Shown: in pieces, positions 9,130 through 18,240 of the stretch | Numbering within the stretch: the stretch's first letter is position 1 | Layout of the letters: every line of letters starts with the position of its first letter | Source: Salinarimonas chemoclinalis | GTDB taxonomy: Bacteria; Pseudomonadota; Alphaproteobacteria; Rhizobiales; Beijerinckiaceae | Length of the DNA stretch: 64,000 bases | Assembly (NCBI RefSeq): GCF_041514305.1 | Contig: NZ_JBGMWH010000002.1 | Span: forward strand, 558,001-622,000 | Reading direction: 5' to 3' | Translations under genes and position numbers: made by a program | The notes under the pieces: model-generated | Databases searched by the model: none | What the model was told of the DNA's origin: nothing | Seen by the model: the letters and a program-made list of their open reading frames with translations, nothing else

Positions 9130-11751
9130 ATGGCGAACAAGATGCTCATCGACGCCTCGCACCCGGAAGAGACCCGGGTCGTGGTCGTCCGCGGATCGAA
9201 GGTCGAGGAATTCGACTACGAATCCGCCAATCGCAGGCAGCTGCGCGGTAACATCTACCTGGCCAAGGTCACCCGGGTCGAGCCGTCGCTGCAGGCGGCC
9301 TTCGTGGAGTACGGCGGCAACCGGCACGGCTTCCTCGCCTTCAGCGAGATCCACCCGGACTACTACCAGATCCCCGTCGCCGACCGGCAGGCGCTCATCG
9401 AGGACGAGGCGAAGGCCGAGCGCGAGCGCGAGAGCGAGGAGGAGAAGCGCTCCAAGCGTCGCTCGCGCACCCGCAAGGCCAAGGGGGACGAGAGCACCTC
9501 CGAGGACGCCTCCGACGACGACGCCGAAGGCGGCGACGACGAGGACAACGTCGAGCAGCTCGGCGGCGACGCGCTCGAGGAGATGCCGGAGCGCTCGCGC
9601 ACCCCCCGCCGGCAGTACAAGATCCAGGAGGTGATCAAGCGCCGCCAGATCCTGCTCGTCCAGGTCGTGAAGGAGGAGCGCGGCACCAAGGGTGCGGCGC
9701 TGACCACCTACCTGTCGCTCGCCGGTCGCTACTCGGTATTGATGCCCAACACCGCCCGCGGCGGCGGCATCTCCCGCAAGATCACGAGCGCGGACGACCG
9801 CAAGCGCCTCAAGACCATCGCCCAGGACCTCGAGGTCCCCGAGGGCATGGGCGTGATCCTGCGCACGGCCGGCGCCTCGCGCACCAAGGTCGAGATCAAG
9901 CGCGACTTCGAGTACCTGATGCGCGCCTGGGAGAACGTGCGCGAGCAGACGCTCACCTCGACGGCGCCCTCGCTCGTCTACGAGGAAGGCTCGCTGATCA
10001 AGCGCGCCATCCGCGACCTCTACAACAAGGACATCGACGAGGTCATCGTCTCGGGGGACGAGGGCTACCGCGAGGCCAAGGACTTCATGCGCATGCTCAT
10101 GCCGAGCCATGCGAAGGCGGTGAAGGCCTACAAGGAACCGACTCCCCTCTTCGCCGCGTTCGGCGTGGAGGCGCAGCTCGACGCGATGTTCTCCAACCAG
10201 GTCTCGCTGAAGTCCGGCGGCTATCTGGTGATCAACCCGACCGAGGCGCTGGTCTCGATCGACGTGAACTCGGGCCGCTCGACCCGCGAGCACAACATCG
10301 AGGACACGGCGCTCAAGACGAACCTCGAGGCCGCCGACGAGGTGGCCCGCCAGCTCAGGCTGCGCGACCTCGCGGGGCTGATCGTCATCGACTTCATCGA
10401 CATGGAGGAGAAGCGCAACAACCGCGCGGTCGAGAAGCGCCTCAAGGACGCGCTCAAGACCGACCGGGCGCGCATCCAGATCGGCCGGATCTCCTCCTTC
10501 GGCCTGCTCGAGATGTCGCGCCAGCGCATGCGCACGGGCGTGCTCGAGTCGTCGTCGGTGATCTGCCCCACCTGCGCCGGATCCGGCTTCGTGCGCGCGA
10601 CGCCGTCGGTGGCGCTGTCGCTCGTGCGCGGCATCGAGGAGACGCTGCTCAAGGGCGCGACGCACAACCTGAATGTCCGCACCCACTTCGCGGTGGCCTT
10701 CTACGTCCTGAACCAGAAGCGCGTGCACCTGCGCGAGCTCGAGGAGCGCTTCGGCGTCGCGATCACCATCGTGGTCGACGAGACGCTGGAGCACGCCTCC
10801 GCCTACGCCATCGACAAGGGCGAGCCGGCCGTCGGCGCCGCCGGCCGCGCCACCGGCGTCAAGGCCGAGACGGTGCGCACCATCGAGATCGAGGAGCCCG
10901 AGGCCGAGACCGAGGCCGAGGTGGAGGAGGCCGAGGAGGCCGAGGAGAAGCCGGAGCGCGCCGAGCGCGGCGACCGGGAGGAGCGCGAGGCGTCCGGCGA
11001 CGGCCGCAAGCGGCGGCGCCGGCGCCGGCGCCGCGGGCGCGGCAACGGCGAGGCGCGCGAGGGCGGCTTCGAGGCCGGCGATCGCCGCGAAGACGAGGGT
11101 CGCGACGACGAGGCCTACGACGGCGAGGAGACGGAGGAGGCGCAGGGCGCGGAGACCGCCGCTCCGGAGCGCGACGAGAGCGCCGAGGGCGAGGCGCGCC
11201 GTGACGGGCGCCGCCGTCGCGGTCGCCGCGGCGGTCGCCGCGATCGCCGCGACGTGCTGCCGGGCGGCGACGAGGGAGAGGGCGAGACCCTGGCGCAGAG
11301 CGCCGAGGCGGATGACGGCGAGGAGCCGGCGGCCGCGACCGAGCCCGCCTTCGCCGCCGCCGTCGCCGCGGAGGACACCGTGACCGCCGCCGACGAGGCT
11401 CCCGCAGCCCCGGAGGTCGCGGAGCCGGCGGCCGAGGAGAACCCGGTCGAGGAGAAGCCGAAGAAGGCGCGCGCACCGCGCAAGCGTCGTCCGCGCAAGG
11501 GCGAGGTGGAGGCCGAGGCCGCGGCGGAGGCGGCGCCCGAGGCGCCGGCCGAGCCCGCGGTCGCGGAGGCCGCCACGGCACCCGCGGAGGCTCACGGAGA
11601 GACTTCGAGCGAGTCTCCGGAGCCGGCTCCCGCCGAGGAAGAGGCGCCCGCGGAGCCCGTCACCGTCGTGCTGACCCCGCCCGACCCGAACCGGCCCAAG
11701 CGCGCCGGCTGGTGGTCGAAGGCGAAGTCGGTCCTCTCCGGCGAGGGCTGA
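9130..11751 (+). CDS. rne: Ribonuclease E/G
   Basis: This 873-residue endoribonuclease scaffolds the RNA degradosome and processes rRNA and tRNA. The N-terminal catalytic half has an S1 domain interrupted by an acidic and Lys/Arg-rich insertion (about residues 82-160), typical of alphaproteobacterial RNase E. The two catalytic aspartates lie in LVSIDVNSG and IVIDFIDM, and the Zn-link in ICPTCAG. The C-terminal third is low-complexity, alternating acidic E/D/A blocks with arginine blocks such as KRRRRRRRRGRG, consistent with RNA and partner binding. MANKMLID is the usual RNase E N-terminus, so the ATG at 9130 is chosen although the frame is open upstream. Confidence 0.95.
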   Translation: MANKMLIDASHPEETRVVVVRGSKVEEFDYESANRRQLRGNIYLAKVTRVEPSLQAAFVEYGGNRHGFLAFSEIHPDYYQIPVADRQALIEDEAKAERERESEEEKRSKRRSRTRKAKGDESTSEDASDDDAEGGDDEDNVEQLGGDALEEMPERSRTPRRQYKIQEVIKRRQILLVQVVKEERGTKGAALTTYLSLAGRYSVLMPNTARGGGISRKITSADDRKRLKTIAQDLEVPEGMGVILRTAGASRTKVEIKRDFEYLMRAWENVREQTLTSTAPSLVYEEGSLIKRAIRDLYNKDIDEVIVSGDEGYREAKDFMRMLMPSHAKAVKAYKEPTPLFAAFGVEAQLDAMFSNQVSLKSGGYLVINPTEALVSIDVNSGRSTREHNIEDTALKTNLEAADEVARQLRLRDLAGLIVIDFIDMEEKRNNRAVEKRLKDALKTDRARIQIGRISSFGLLEMSRQRMRTGVLESSSVICPTCAGSGFVRATPSVALSLVRGIEETLLKGATHNLNVRTHFAVAFYVLNQKRVHLRELEERFGVAITIVVDETLEHASAYAIDKGEPAVGAAGRATGVKAETVRTIEIEEPEAETEAEVEEAEEAEEKPERAERGDREEREASGDGRKRRRRRRRRGRGNGEAREGGFEAGDRREDEGRDDEAYDGEETEEAQGAETAAPERDESAEGEARRDGRRRRGRRGGRRDRRDVLPGGDEGEGETLAQSAEADDGEEPAAATEPAFAAAVAAEDTVTAADEAPAAPEVAEPAAEENPVEEKPKKARAPRKRRPRKGEVEAEAAAEAAPEAPAEPAVAEAATAPAEAHGETSSESPEPAPAEEEAPAEPVTVVLTPPDPNRPKRAGWWSKAKSVLSGEG

Positions 11752-11763
11752 GAGCCGAGCCGA

Positions 11764-11793
11764 GAGCCCCGCGCGGCACGCCGCGCGGGGCTC
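11764..11793. terminator. Bidirectional terminator hairpin between rne and rsmI
   Basis: A perfect 13-bp stem (GAGCCCCGCGCGG, loop CACG, complementary arm) lies in the 64-bp gap between the convergent rne and rsmI stop codons. The stem is very GC-rich and there is no clear T-tract. Confidence 0.7.
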
Positions 11794-11815
11794 GCTCGTT
11801 CCGCATCGAGGGCCT

Positions 11816-12757
11816 TCAGCCGCCCTTCGCCAGCACCAGCGCCCGCGCGTAGACCTCGCGCTTCGGCAGGCCCGTCTCGGCCGCGACGAGCGCCGCCGCG
11901 TCCTTGATCGAATGGCCCGCGAGCGCGCGGGCGAGCGCCGCGTCGAGCCCGCTCTCGGCCTCCTCGCGCCGCGTCTCGGACGACGCCTCGCCGATCAGCA
12001 CCACGATCTCGCCCTTGGGTGGCCCGGCCTCGGCGAATTCCTGCGCCAGCGTCTCCAGCGTCCCCCGGCGCACCGTCTCGAACATCTTGGTGAGTTCGCG
12101 CGCCATCGCGGCGGGCCTCGGCCCGAGGACGGCGGCCGCGTCCGCGAGCATCTCCGGCAGGCGGTGGGGCGATTCGAAGACGAGCAGCGTCCCGGGAACA
12201 CCCGCGAGCGCCTCGAGCCGCGCCCGCCGGGCCCCGCTCTTGGCGGGCAGGAAGCCCTCGAAGAAGAAGCGGTCCGACGGCAGGCCCGAGACGACGAGGG
12301 CGGAGAGGATCGCGGACGGCCCGGGGATCGGCACCACGCTCAGCCCTTCCGCGATGGCCTCCTGCACGAGCTTGTAGCCAGGGTCCGAGACGAGCGGCGT
12401 TCCCGCGTCGGAGACAAGCGCCAGCGCCTGGCCCTCCCGCACCCGCGCCAGCATGCGTTCGCGCACGCCCTCCCCGGAATGCTCGTGATAGGACACGAGC
12501 GGGGTCGCGATGCCGTAGTGCGCCAGGAGGTGGCGCGTCACCCGCGTGTCCTCGGCGAGCACGACGTCCGAGGCGGCGAGCGTGGAGAGGGCGCGCAGGC
12601 TCACGTCCCCGAGATTGCCGATGGGCGTCGCCACCACGTAGAGGCCCGGCGCGAGCGGCTCGGCCTCGGCGGCGATTCCGAAGGCGGTGAAGACGCCGCC
12701 CTCCCCGCGTCCGGGCTTGGCGGCGCGGCGGGTGCGGTTGTCGATGGGACGCGGCAT
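11816..12757 (-). CDS. rsmI: 16S rRNA (cytidine1402-2'-O)-methyltransferase RsmI
   Basis: This 313-residue SAM-dependent methyltransferase of the tetrapyrrole-methylase fold 2'-O-methylates C1402 of 16S rRNA. Motifs seen are LYVVATPIGNLGD, VLAEDTRVTRHLL, LVSDAGTPLVSDPGY and the SAM-site PIPGPSA, followed by the C-terminal RsmI helical region (SIKDAAALVAAETGLPKREVYARAL). The ATG at 12757 (MPRPIDN) gives the usual length. It is divergent from the PBP-activator lipoprotein gene, an association common in alphaproteobacteria; the yraN gene often found beside it is absent here. Confidence 0.93.
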   Translation of the reverse strand: MPRPIDNRTRRAAKPGRGEGGVFTAFGIAAEAEPLAPGLYVVATPIGNLGDVSLRALSTLAASDVVLAEDTRVTRHLLAHYGIATPLVSYHEHSGEGVRERMLARVREGQALALVSDAGTPLVSDPGYKLVQEAIAEGLSVVPIPGPSAILSALVVSGLPSDRFFFEGFLPAKSGARRARLEALAGVPGTLLVFESPHRLPEMLADAAAVLGPRPAAMARELTKMFETVRRGTLETLAQEFAEAGPPKGEIVVLIGEASSETRREEAESGLDAALARALAGHSIKDAAALVAAETGLPKREVYARALVLAKGG

Positions 12758-12936
12758 GAAACGATCCGTCCGGATGCTGGAGGCGTGCCGGGCGACGCAT
12801 CGGCCGTCGCGGCCCGGCGAATCTAAGTTAAAATTGCGTTGTCGCCGCTGCCGTGTCACGAAACGGCGGAACGGGAACGACGCGACGCGCGGGCGCCATC
12901 CTAGGCCGACCGCGGGAGACGAGGAAAGGGTAGCGT

Positions 12937-14166
12937 ATGAACGCGAACGGGGAGATCGCAGCGCGCCGCGCCGTCTCGGCGCCGCGCACGGAAGGTTTCG
13001 GCCGGGCGGCGCGCGGGGTCCTCGCGGGGCTCGCGACGCTCGCTCTGGCCGCCTGCACCACGCCGTTCGCGGGGGGAGACAGTCCCTTCGCGGCGGCGCC
13101 GAGCGCACCGGCGGGCGAGCGCATCGGCGAGGGCAGCGTCGCGGTCGCGATGCTGCTGCCGCTGACGGGCGCGGGCCAGGGTCAGGCCGCCGCCGAGGAC
13201 ATGCGCGACGCCGCCCGCCTCGCGCTCTCGGAGTTCAACACGCCGGACATCCAGCTCACCGTCTACGACACCGCCGGCACGCCGGAAGGGGCGCGCGCGG
13301 CGGCGCAGGCCGCCCTCGCCCAGGGCGCGGAGCTGATGATCGGCCCGCTCTTCGCGGGCTCCGTGCAGGCCGCGGGGCAGGTCGCGCAGTCCTCGAACGT
13401 GCCCGTCCTCGCCTTCTCGACGGACGCCACGGTCGCGACACGCGGCGTCTACCTGATGGGCTTCCTGCCCCAGCCCGAGGTCGCCCGCGTCGTCGACTAC
13501 GCCGCCCAGAACGGCCGGCGTGCCGTCGCGGCGCTGATCCCGCAGACCACCTACGGCAACGTCGTCGAGGCGCAGTTCCGCGAGACCGCGGCGCGCCGGG
13601 GCGTGCGGGTGGTTCAGGTGGAGCGCTACCCGGCGGGACAGCCGCAGCAGGCGGTCGCGCGCATCGCCGGCGTCGCGGCCGGCGCCGCGCCGCAGGTGGA
13701 CGCGCTGTTCATCCCCGAATCGCCGCAGGGGCTCGTCGCGGTGAGCGCCGCGCTCCAGGCCGCGGGCTTCGACCCGAGCCGGGTGAAGCCACTCGGCACG
13801 GGGCTGTGGAACGAGCCCTCGGTGATGAGCCTCGCCGCGCTCCAGGGCGGCTGGTACGCCGCGCCCGAGCAGAGCGGCTTCCAGAGCTTCGCGAGCCGCT
13901 ACGCGCAGGCATTCGACGAACAGCCGATCCGCATCGCCTCGCTCGCCTACGACGCCGTCTCGCTGGCGGCGGCGCTCAACCGCACGCAGGGGACGCAGCG
14001 CTTCTCCGAGCCGGTGCTGACGAACCGCTCGGGCTTCGCGGGCGTCGACGGCGTCTTCCGCTTCCGGCCGGACGGGCTCAACGATCGCGCGCTCGCGGTC
14101 TACGAGGTCCGCGGCGGCGGCGCGAGCGTCGTGAGCCCCGCGCCGCGCGCCCTGCCCGACGCCTGA
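12937..14166 (+). CDS. Penicillin-binding protein activator (LpoA/LppC-like lipoprotein)
   Basis: This 409-residue lipoprotein has a periplasmic-binding-protein fold (Peripla_BP_6/LppC-like) and is expected to stimulate class A PBPs from the outer membrane side. The lipobox is LALAAC with lipidated Cys40 after a twin-arginine-poor hydrophobic stretch (residues 22-39). The ligand-fold start is VAVAMLLPLTGAGQGQA, followed by LALSEFN. It is much shorter than E. coli LpoA, because alphaproteobacterial members lack the TPR domain. Start ATG at 12937 follows GAGGAAAGGG. Its functional partner could be the PBP1A encoded at about 4.5-7 kb. Whether it activates a PBP is inference. Confidence 0.85.
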   Translation: MNANGEIAARRAVSAPRTEGFGRAARGVLAGLATLALAACTTPFAGGDSPFAAAPSAPAGERIGEGSVAVAMLLPLTGAGQGQAAAEDMRDAARLALSEFNTPDIQLTVYDTAGTPEGARAAAQAALAQGAELMIGPLFAGSVQAAGQVAQSSNVPVLAFSTDATVATRGVYLMGFLPQPEVARVVDYAAQNGRRAVAALIPQTTYGNVVEAQFRETAARRGVRVVQVERYPAGQPQQAVARIAGVAAGAAPQVDALFIPESPQGLVAVSAALQAAGFDPSRVKPLGTGLWNEPSVMSLAALQGGWYAAPEQSGFQSFASRYAQAFDEQPIRIASLAYDAVSLAAALNRTQGTQRFSEPVLTNRSGFAGVDGVFRFRPDGLNDRALAVYEVRGGGASVVSPAPRALPDA

Positions 14167-14285
14167 GACGCGGGGGAGCGGACCTCGCCCGGCGTGGCCG
14201 CGCGCCCTAGATCGAGGCCTCCACCAACGAAGCGCGGGCGACCGGCGGCGCGTTCTCGCCGCCGGCGCCGACGAGGGATCAATCC

Positions 14286-14474
14286 ATGGGTTTCGACGAC
14301 GTCATCGTCGCTGTCGCGATCGGGCTCGTGCTCGTCGTGCTGCTGCTCGGGCTCGCCAACATGCTGCGCGGCGGCAGCGCCAACCGCTCGCAGCAGCTGA
14401 TGCGCCTGCGCGTCCTGCTGCAGTTCGTGGCGATCGTCGTGATCATGGGCGTGATCTGGTGGCGCGCGGCCTGA
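14286..14474 (+). CDS. Twin transmembrane protein (HIG1-domain-like)
   Basis: This 62-residue protein consists of two membrane helices (about residues 5-27 and 42-60) joined by a basic loop (RGGSANRSQQLMRLR). It matches the small HIG1/'twin transmembrane' family of alphaproteobacteria, related to proteins that associate with respiratory supercomplexes. The gene precedes a PduO adenosyltransferase and the etf genes, a neighbourhood recurring in this class. Function beyond an inner-membrane location is not known from sequence. Confidence 0.8.
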   Translation: MGFDDVIVAVAIGLVLVVLLLGLANMLRGGSANRSQQLMRLRVLLQFVAIVVIMGVIWWRAA

Positions 14475-14641
14475 CCGCCGCCACGCCTTCGAGCGCGGCT
14501 TGGACGAGTGTTCGCCCGATTGTCGCCACAATGGGGCTGGAAGCGAAGGGTGTGCGTCGACGCGGCCCCCGTTGCGGGTCGATGCGCCTTTCCTTCGTCG
14601 GGATTCGGCGCTAGGACGCTCGTCGAGGAGTACCGCAGCCC

Positions 14642-15241
14642 ATGCGAGTCGCCACCGCCACCGCAACCGTCCTCGTCGGCCTCCTGGCCGCGGGCACGGC
14701 GTCCGCGGCGGACGTCCACGGCTCGAGCCAGGGCGGATATCAGCCGCCGCCCGGCATGCGCGGCGGTTTCCTGTCCGAGGCGCGCTTCGGGGTCTTCTCG
14801 GTCGACCCGTTCAGCGAGGAGAGCAGCGGCGCCGTTCACGCGGAGCTGGTGTTCCAGAAGCCGCTCACCCCCTCCGACCTCTTCGCCAGCTACTTCGTCC
14901 CCCGCCCCCACCTCGGCGCGAGCCTCGATTTCGACGGCGGCGTCAGCTTCGCCTTCGCCGGCCTGAGCTGGAACATCGATCTCGGTCCGCGGGTCTTCCT
15001 GGAGGCGTCGATCGGCGGCGCGCTGCAGGAGACGCGCGCGGCCGCCTACACGACCGCGGCGCGCGCGGACGGCGTCGCCGCCGGCTGCGGCCCGAGCCTG
15101 CGCGAGAGCGCGTCGCTCGGCTACCGCTTCAACGAGACCTGGAGCGTCGTCGCCTCGGTCGAGCACCTGTCGAACAACGGCCTGTGCGACGAGCCGACGA
15201 GCATGACGAATTTCGGCGCCCGACTCGGCTACTCCTTCTGA
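14642..15241 (+). CDS. pagL: Lipid A 3-O-deacylase / acyloxyacyl hydrolase (PagL-like)
   Basis: This 199-residue outer-membrane protein probably removes the 3-O acyl chain from lipid A. A signal peptide is clear (VLVGLLAAGTASAAD). The mature part alternates short amphipathic strands as expected of an 8-stranded beta-barrel and ends with aromatic Phe (LGYSF), the usual outer-membrane C-terminus. The PagL active-site region reads EHLSNNGLC, giving the catalytic His-x-Ser pair; an acidic residue follows in CDEP. Located between the HIG1-like gene and pduO, with a 167-bp upstream gap. Activity is inferred from this signature only. Confidence 0.75.
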   Translation: MRVATATATVLVGLLAAGTASAADVHGSSQGGYQPPPGMRGGFLSEARFGVFSVDPFSEESSGAVHAELVFQKPLTPSDLFASYFVPRPHLGASLDFDGGVSFAFAGLSWNIDLGPRVFLEASIGGALQETRAAAYTTAARADGVAAGCGPSLRESASLGYRFNETWSVVASVEHLSNNGLCDEPTSMTNFGARLGYSF

Positions 15242-15289
15242 CGCGACGCCCTATCTCGGGGCTCTGTCCACACGAGCAGGGAGGCGGAC

Positions 15290-15868
15290 GTGGTCGTCCT
15301 CAACCGCATCTACACGAGAACCGGCGACCAGGGCACGACCGCGCTGGCGAGCGGCGAGCGCCGCCCCAAGCACGACCTGCGCATCGAGACCTACGGCACC
15401 GTCGACGAGACGAACGCCTGCATCGGCATGGCGCGCCTGCACACCGCGGCGCTGCCGGAACTCGACGGGATGCTCGCCCGCATCCAGAACGACCTGTTCG
15501 ATCTCGGCGCCGATCTCGCGACCCCCGACACCGGCGAGCCCCTGCCCTACGAGCCGCTTCGCATCGTCGAGAGCCAGGTCGAGCGGCTCGAGCGCGAGAT
15601 CGACCAGCTCAACGCCGCGCTCGCGCCGCTGCGCTCCTTCGTCCTGCCCGGCGGCACCCCCGCCGCGGCTGCGCTCCACCTCGCCCGCACCGTCTGCCGG
15701 CGCGCCGAGCGGCTGTGCACCGCCCTCGCCGAGAAGCCCGGCGAACCCGTCTCCGCCGCCGCCGTGAAGTACCTCAACCGCCTCTCCGATTTCCTGTTCG
15801 TGGCGAGCCGCTGGGTGAACGCGCAGGGCGACGGCGACGTGCTTTGGGTGCCGGGGAAGACTCGGTGA
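15290..15868 (+). CDS. pduO: ATP:cob(I)alamin adenosyltransferase (PduO type)
   Basis: This 192-residue enzyme transfers adenosyl from ATP to cob(I)alamin to make coenzyme B12. Family motifs are TRTGDQGTTAL near the N-terminus (ATP binding), YGTVDETNAC, and C-terminal RRAERLCTAL and FLFVASRWVN. The start is GTG at 15290, preceded by GGGAGGCGG. It lies within the HIG1 - pduO - etfBA - hbd neighbourhood, which often accompanies B12-dependent acyl-CoA mutase metabolism. Confidence 0.92.
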   Translation: MVVLNRIYTRTGDQGTTALASGERRPKHDLRIETYGTVDETNACIGMARLHTAALPELDGMLARIQNDLFDLGADLATPDTGEPLPYEPLRIVESQVERLEREIDQLNAALAPLRSFVLPGGTPAAAALHLARTVCRRAERLCTALAEKPGEPVSAAAVKYLNRLSDFLFVASRWVNAQGDGDVLWVPGKTR

Positions 15869-15905
15869 GGGGATCTCGCGCCGTCTAGCGAACGGAGGCC
15901 TTCCC

Positions 15906-16409
15906 ATGCAGCTCAGCTACCCCGTCGCGATCGAGCCCGTCGACGGCGATCACGTCGTCGTCGTCCGTGGCCTTCCCGAGATCGTCACGGCGGGCGACAC
16001 GGTCGAGGAGGCGCTCGCGCTGGCGGCGGACGCGCTCGAGGTCGTGCTGGGTGCGCGGATGGATCGCGGCCGGGACGTGCCGGAGCCGACCGCGCCCGAG
16101 CCCGGCGAGCAGCTCGTTCCCCTGCTCCCGCTGCTCGGCGCGAAGCTCGCCGTCTACCTCGCCCTGCGGACCTCGGGCATCTCCGCCGACGAGTTCGCGG
16201 CGAGGCTGGGCGTCGCGCCCCGGGACGTGCGCGATCTTCTCTCGACCAAGGCCGATACGCCGCTCGCGTCGCTCGCCCGCGCAGCCGAGGCCCTCGATAC
16301 GCGCCTGGTCATCGGCCTCGAGCCCGCCCGAGACGGCGCGTCGCGCTGCGGCGAGCCGCCGTCCGCGATCTCGCGCGCCGGGGACCGATTGGCCTTTTTC
16401 GCGCGTTGA
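15906..16409 (+). CDS. Solitary HicB-family antitoxin-like regulator
   Basis: This 167-residue protein has an N-terminal HicB-like partial RNase H fold (LSYPVAIEPVDGDHVVVV, then VTAGDTVEEALALAADAL) and a C-terminal helix-turn-helix (SADEFAARLGVAPRDVRDLL). HicB normally neutralises the HicA mRNA interferase and represses its own operon. No HicA-sized frame lies on either side: pduO ends 37 bp upstream and the etf promoter follows. It may therefore be an orphan antitoxin serving as a DNA-binding regulator. ATG follows CGGAGGCC. Confidence 0.75.
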   Translation: MQLSYPVAIEPVDGDHVVVVRGLPEIVTAGDTVEEALALAADALEVVLGARMDRGRDVPEPTAPEPGEQLVPLLPLLGAKLAVYLALRTSGISADEFAARLGVAPRDVRDLLSTKADTPLASLARAAEALDTRLVIGLEPARDGASRCGEPPSAISRAGDRLAFFAR

Positions 16410-16435
16410 CAAGGAAGAACGCGCCTCTGTACGGT
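16406..16435 (+). promoter_or_regulatory. Candidate sigma70 promoter of etfBA
   Basis: TTGACA (16406-16411) and TACGGT (16430-16435) are separated by 18 bp, overlapping the hicB stop codon. The start point would be near 16442, giving a leader of about 88 nt before etfB. Identified by eye. Confidence 0.45.
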
Positions 16436-16529
16436 CCGCTCGCCTTCGTATTCACGCCTCGCGAGGCCGCGCCCGCGGGCGGCCGGCGGGGCGCGTGTCG
16501 CAGCGCACCACGACAAGGACGGTCAACCC

Positions 16530-17279
16530 ATGAAGATCCTCGTGCCCGTGAAGCGGGTCGTCGACTACAACGTGAAGATCCGGGTCAAGCCGGACGGCTC
16601 CGGCGTCGACCTCGCCAACGTCAAGATGTCGATGAACCCCTTCGACGAGATCGCCGTCGAGGAGGCGATCCGGCTCAAGGAGAAGGGCGTGGCGACGGAG
16701 ATCGTGGCCGTCTCGATCGGCCCGCAGCAGGCGCAGGAGACGATTCGCACCGCGCTCGCCATGGGCGCCGACCGCGGCATCCTCGTGAAGACCGACGGCC
16801 CCGTGGAGCCGCTCGCGGTGGCGAAGATGCTGCAGGCGATCGTGGCGAACGAGAGCCCCGATCTCGTGATCATGGGCAAGCAGGCGATCGACGACGACTG
16901 CAACCAGACCGGCCAGATGCTCGCCGCCCTGCTCGGCTGGGCGCAGGGCACCTTCGCCTCCAAGGTCGAGCCCGGCGAGGGGACGGTCGACGTCACGCGC
17001 GAGGTCGACGGCGGCCTGCAGACGGTGTCCTTGAAGCTGCCGGCCATCGTCACGACGGACCTGCGACTCAACGAGCCGCGCTACGCCAGCCTGCCCAACA
17101 TCATGAAGGCGAAGAAGAAGCCGCTCGACGAGACCTCCCCCGAGGCGCTCGGCGTCGACGTCGCGCCGCGCCTCACCGTGGTGAGCACGGCCGAGCCGCC
17201 CAAGCGCCAGGCCGGCGTCAAGGTGGGCTCCGTCGCGGAGCTGGTGCAGAAGCTCAAGAACGAAGCGGGAGTGCTCTGA
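16530..17279 (+). CDS. etfB: Electron transfer flavoprotein beta subunit
   Basis: This 249-residue subunit binds AMP and, with EtfA, carries electrons from acyl-CoA dehydrogenases to ETF:quinone oxidoreductase. It begins with the characteristic MKILVPVKRVVDYNVKIRV. The ETF-beta signature region VDVAPRLTVVSTAEPPKRQAG is near the C-terminus. The etfA start lies 2 bp after its stop codon, so the two are translationally linked. A promoter candidate lies about 95 bp upstream. Confidence 0.96.
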   Translation: MKILVPVKRVVDYNVKIRVKPDGSGVDLANVKMSMNPFDEIAVEEAIRLKEKGVATEIVAVSIGPQQAQETIRTALAMGADRGILVKTDGPVEPLAVAKMLQAIVANESPDLVIMGKQAIDDDCNQTGQMLAALLGWAQGTFASKVEPGEGTVDVTREVDGGLQTVSLKLPAIVTTDLRLNEPRYASLPNIMKAKKKPLDETSPEALGVDVAPRLTVVSTAEPPKRQAGVKVGSVAELVQKLKNEAGVL

Positions 17280-17281
17280 TC

Positions 17282-18217
17282 ATGGCGATCCTCGTCCTCG
17301 CGGAACACGACAACGCGGCGCTCAAGGACGCGACGCACAAGACGGTCGCGGCCGCCGCCGCCATCGGCTCGCCGATCCACGTCCTCGTCGCCGGCTCGGG
17401 TGCGGGCGCCGTCGCCGAGGCGGCCGCGACGCTCGACGGCGTCGAGAAGGTCCTCCACGCCGACGCGCAGGCCTACGAGCACTTCCTCGCCGAGCCGATC
17501 GCCGCCCTGATCGTCTCGCTCGCGGACGGCTACGACGCCCTCGTGGCGCCGGCCTCGACCACCGGCAAGAACGTCATGCCCCGCGTCGCGGCGCTGCTCG
17601 ACGTGATGCAGGTCTCCGACATCATCAAGGTGGTGGCGCCGGACACGTTCGAGCGGCCGATCTACGCCGGCAACGCGATCCAGACGGTGAAATGCGCCGA
17701 GCCGAAGACGGTGATCACGGTGCGCACCGCCTCCTTCCAGGCCGTCGGAACCGGCGGCTCCGCCGCCGTCGAGACGGTCGGCGCGGCGGAGGATCCGGGC
17801 CTCTCGTCCTTCAAGGGCGAGGAGATCGCGCATTCCGACCGCCCGGAGCTCGGCTCGGCGAAGATCATCATCTCGGGGGGCCGCTCGCTCGGCTCGACCG
17901 AGAACTTCAAGACCTACATCGAGCCGATCGCCGACAAGCTCGGCGCGGCGATGGGCGCCTCGCGCGCGGCGGTCGACGCGGGCTACGCCCCGAACGACTG
18001 GCAGGTCGGCCAGACCGGCAAGGTGGTGGCGCCCGATCTCTACATCGCAGTGGGGATTTCAGGCGCCATTCAGCATCTGGCGGGCATGAAGGATTCGCGC
18101 GTCATCGTCGCCATCAACAAGGACGAGGAGGCGCCGATCTTCCAGGTCGCGGATTACGGCCTGGTCGGCGACCTGTTCCAGATCCTGCCGGAGCTCGACG
18201 GCGCGCTGGGCGAGTGA
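17282..18217 (+). CDS. etfA: Electron transfer flavoprotein alpha subunit
   Basis: This 311-residue FAD-binding subunit partners EtfB in fatty and amino acid oxidation. The C-terminal FAD domain is intact: SGGRSLGSTENF, GASRAAVDAGYAPNDWQVGQTG, and VGISGAIQHLAGMKDS followed by INKDEEAPIFQVADYGLVGDL. The start is ATG at 17282, immediately after etfB. A GC-rich hairpin follows the stop codon, but hbd downstream is the usual partner gene. Confidence 0.96.
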   Translation: MAILVLAEHDNAALKDATHKTVAAAAAIGSPIHVLVAGSGAGAVAEAAATLDGVEKVLHADAQAYEHFLAEPIAALIVSLADGYDALVAPASTTGKNVMPRVAALLDVMQVSDIIKVVAPDTFERPIYAGNAIQTVKCAEPKTVITVRTASFQAVGTGGSAAVETVGAAEDPGLSSFKGEEIAHSDRPELGSAKIIISGGRSLGSTENFKTYIEPIADKLGAAMGASRAAVDAGYAPNDWQVGQTGKVVAPDLYIAVGISGAIQHLAGMKDSRVIVAINKDEEAPIFQVADYGLVGDLFQILPELDGALGE

Positions 18218-18219
18218 GG

Positions 18220-18240
18220 GCGGCCCCGGGCCGGGGCCGC
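18220..18240 (+). terminator. GC-rich hairpin after etfA
   Basis: GCGGCCCC and GGGGCCGC form an 8-bp stem a few bases after the etfA stop. No T-run follows, so it may be a weak terminator or an mRNA 3'-end stabiliser before hbd. Confidence 0.4.
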
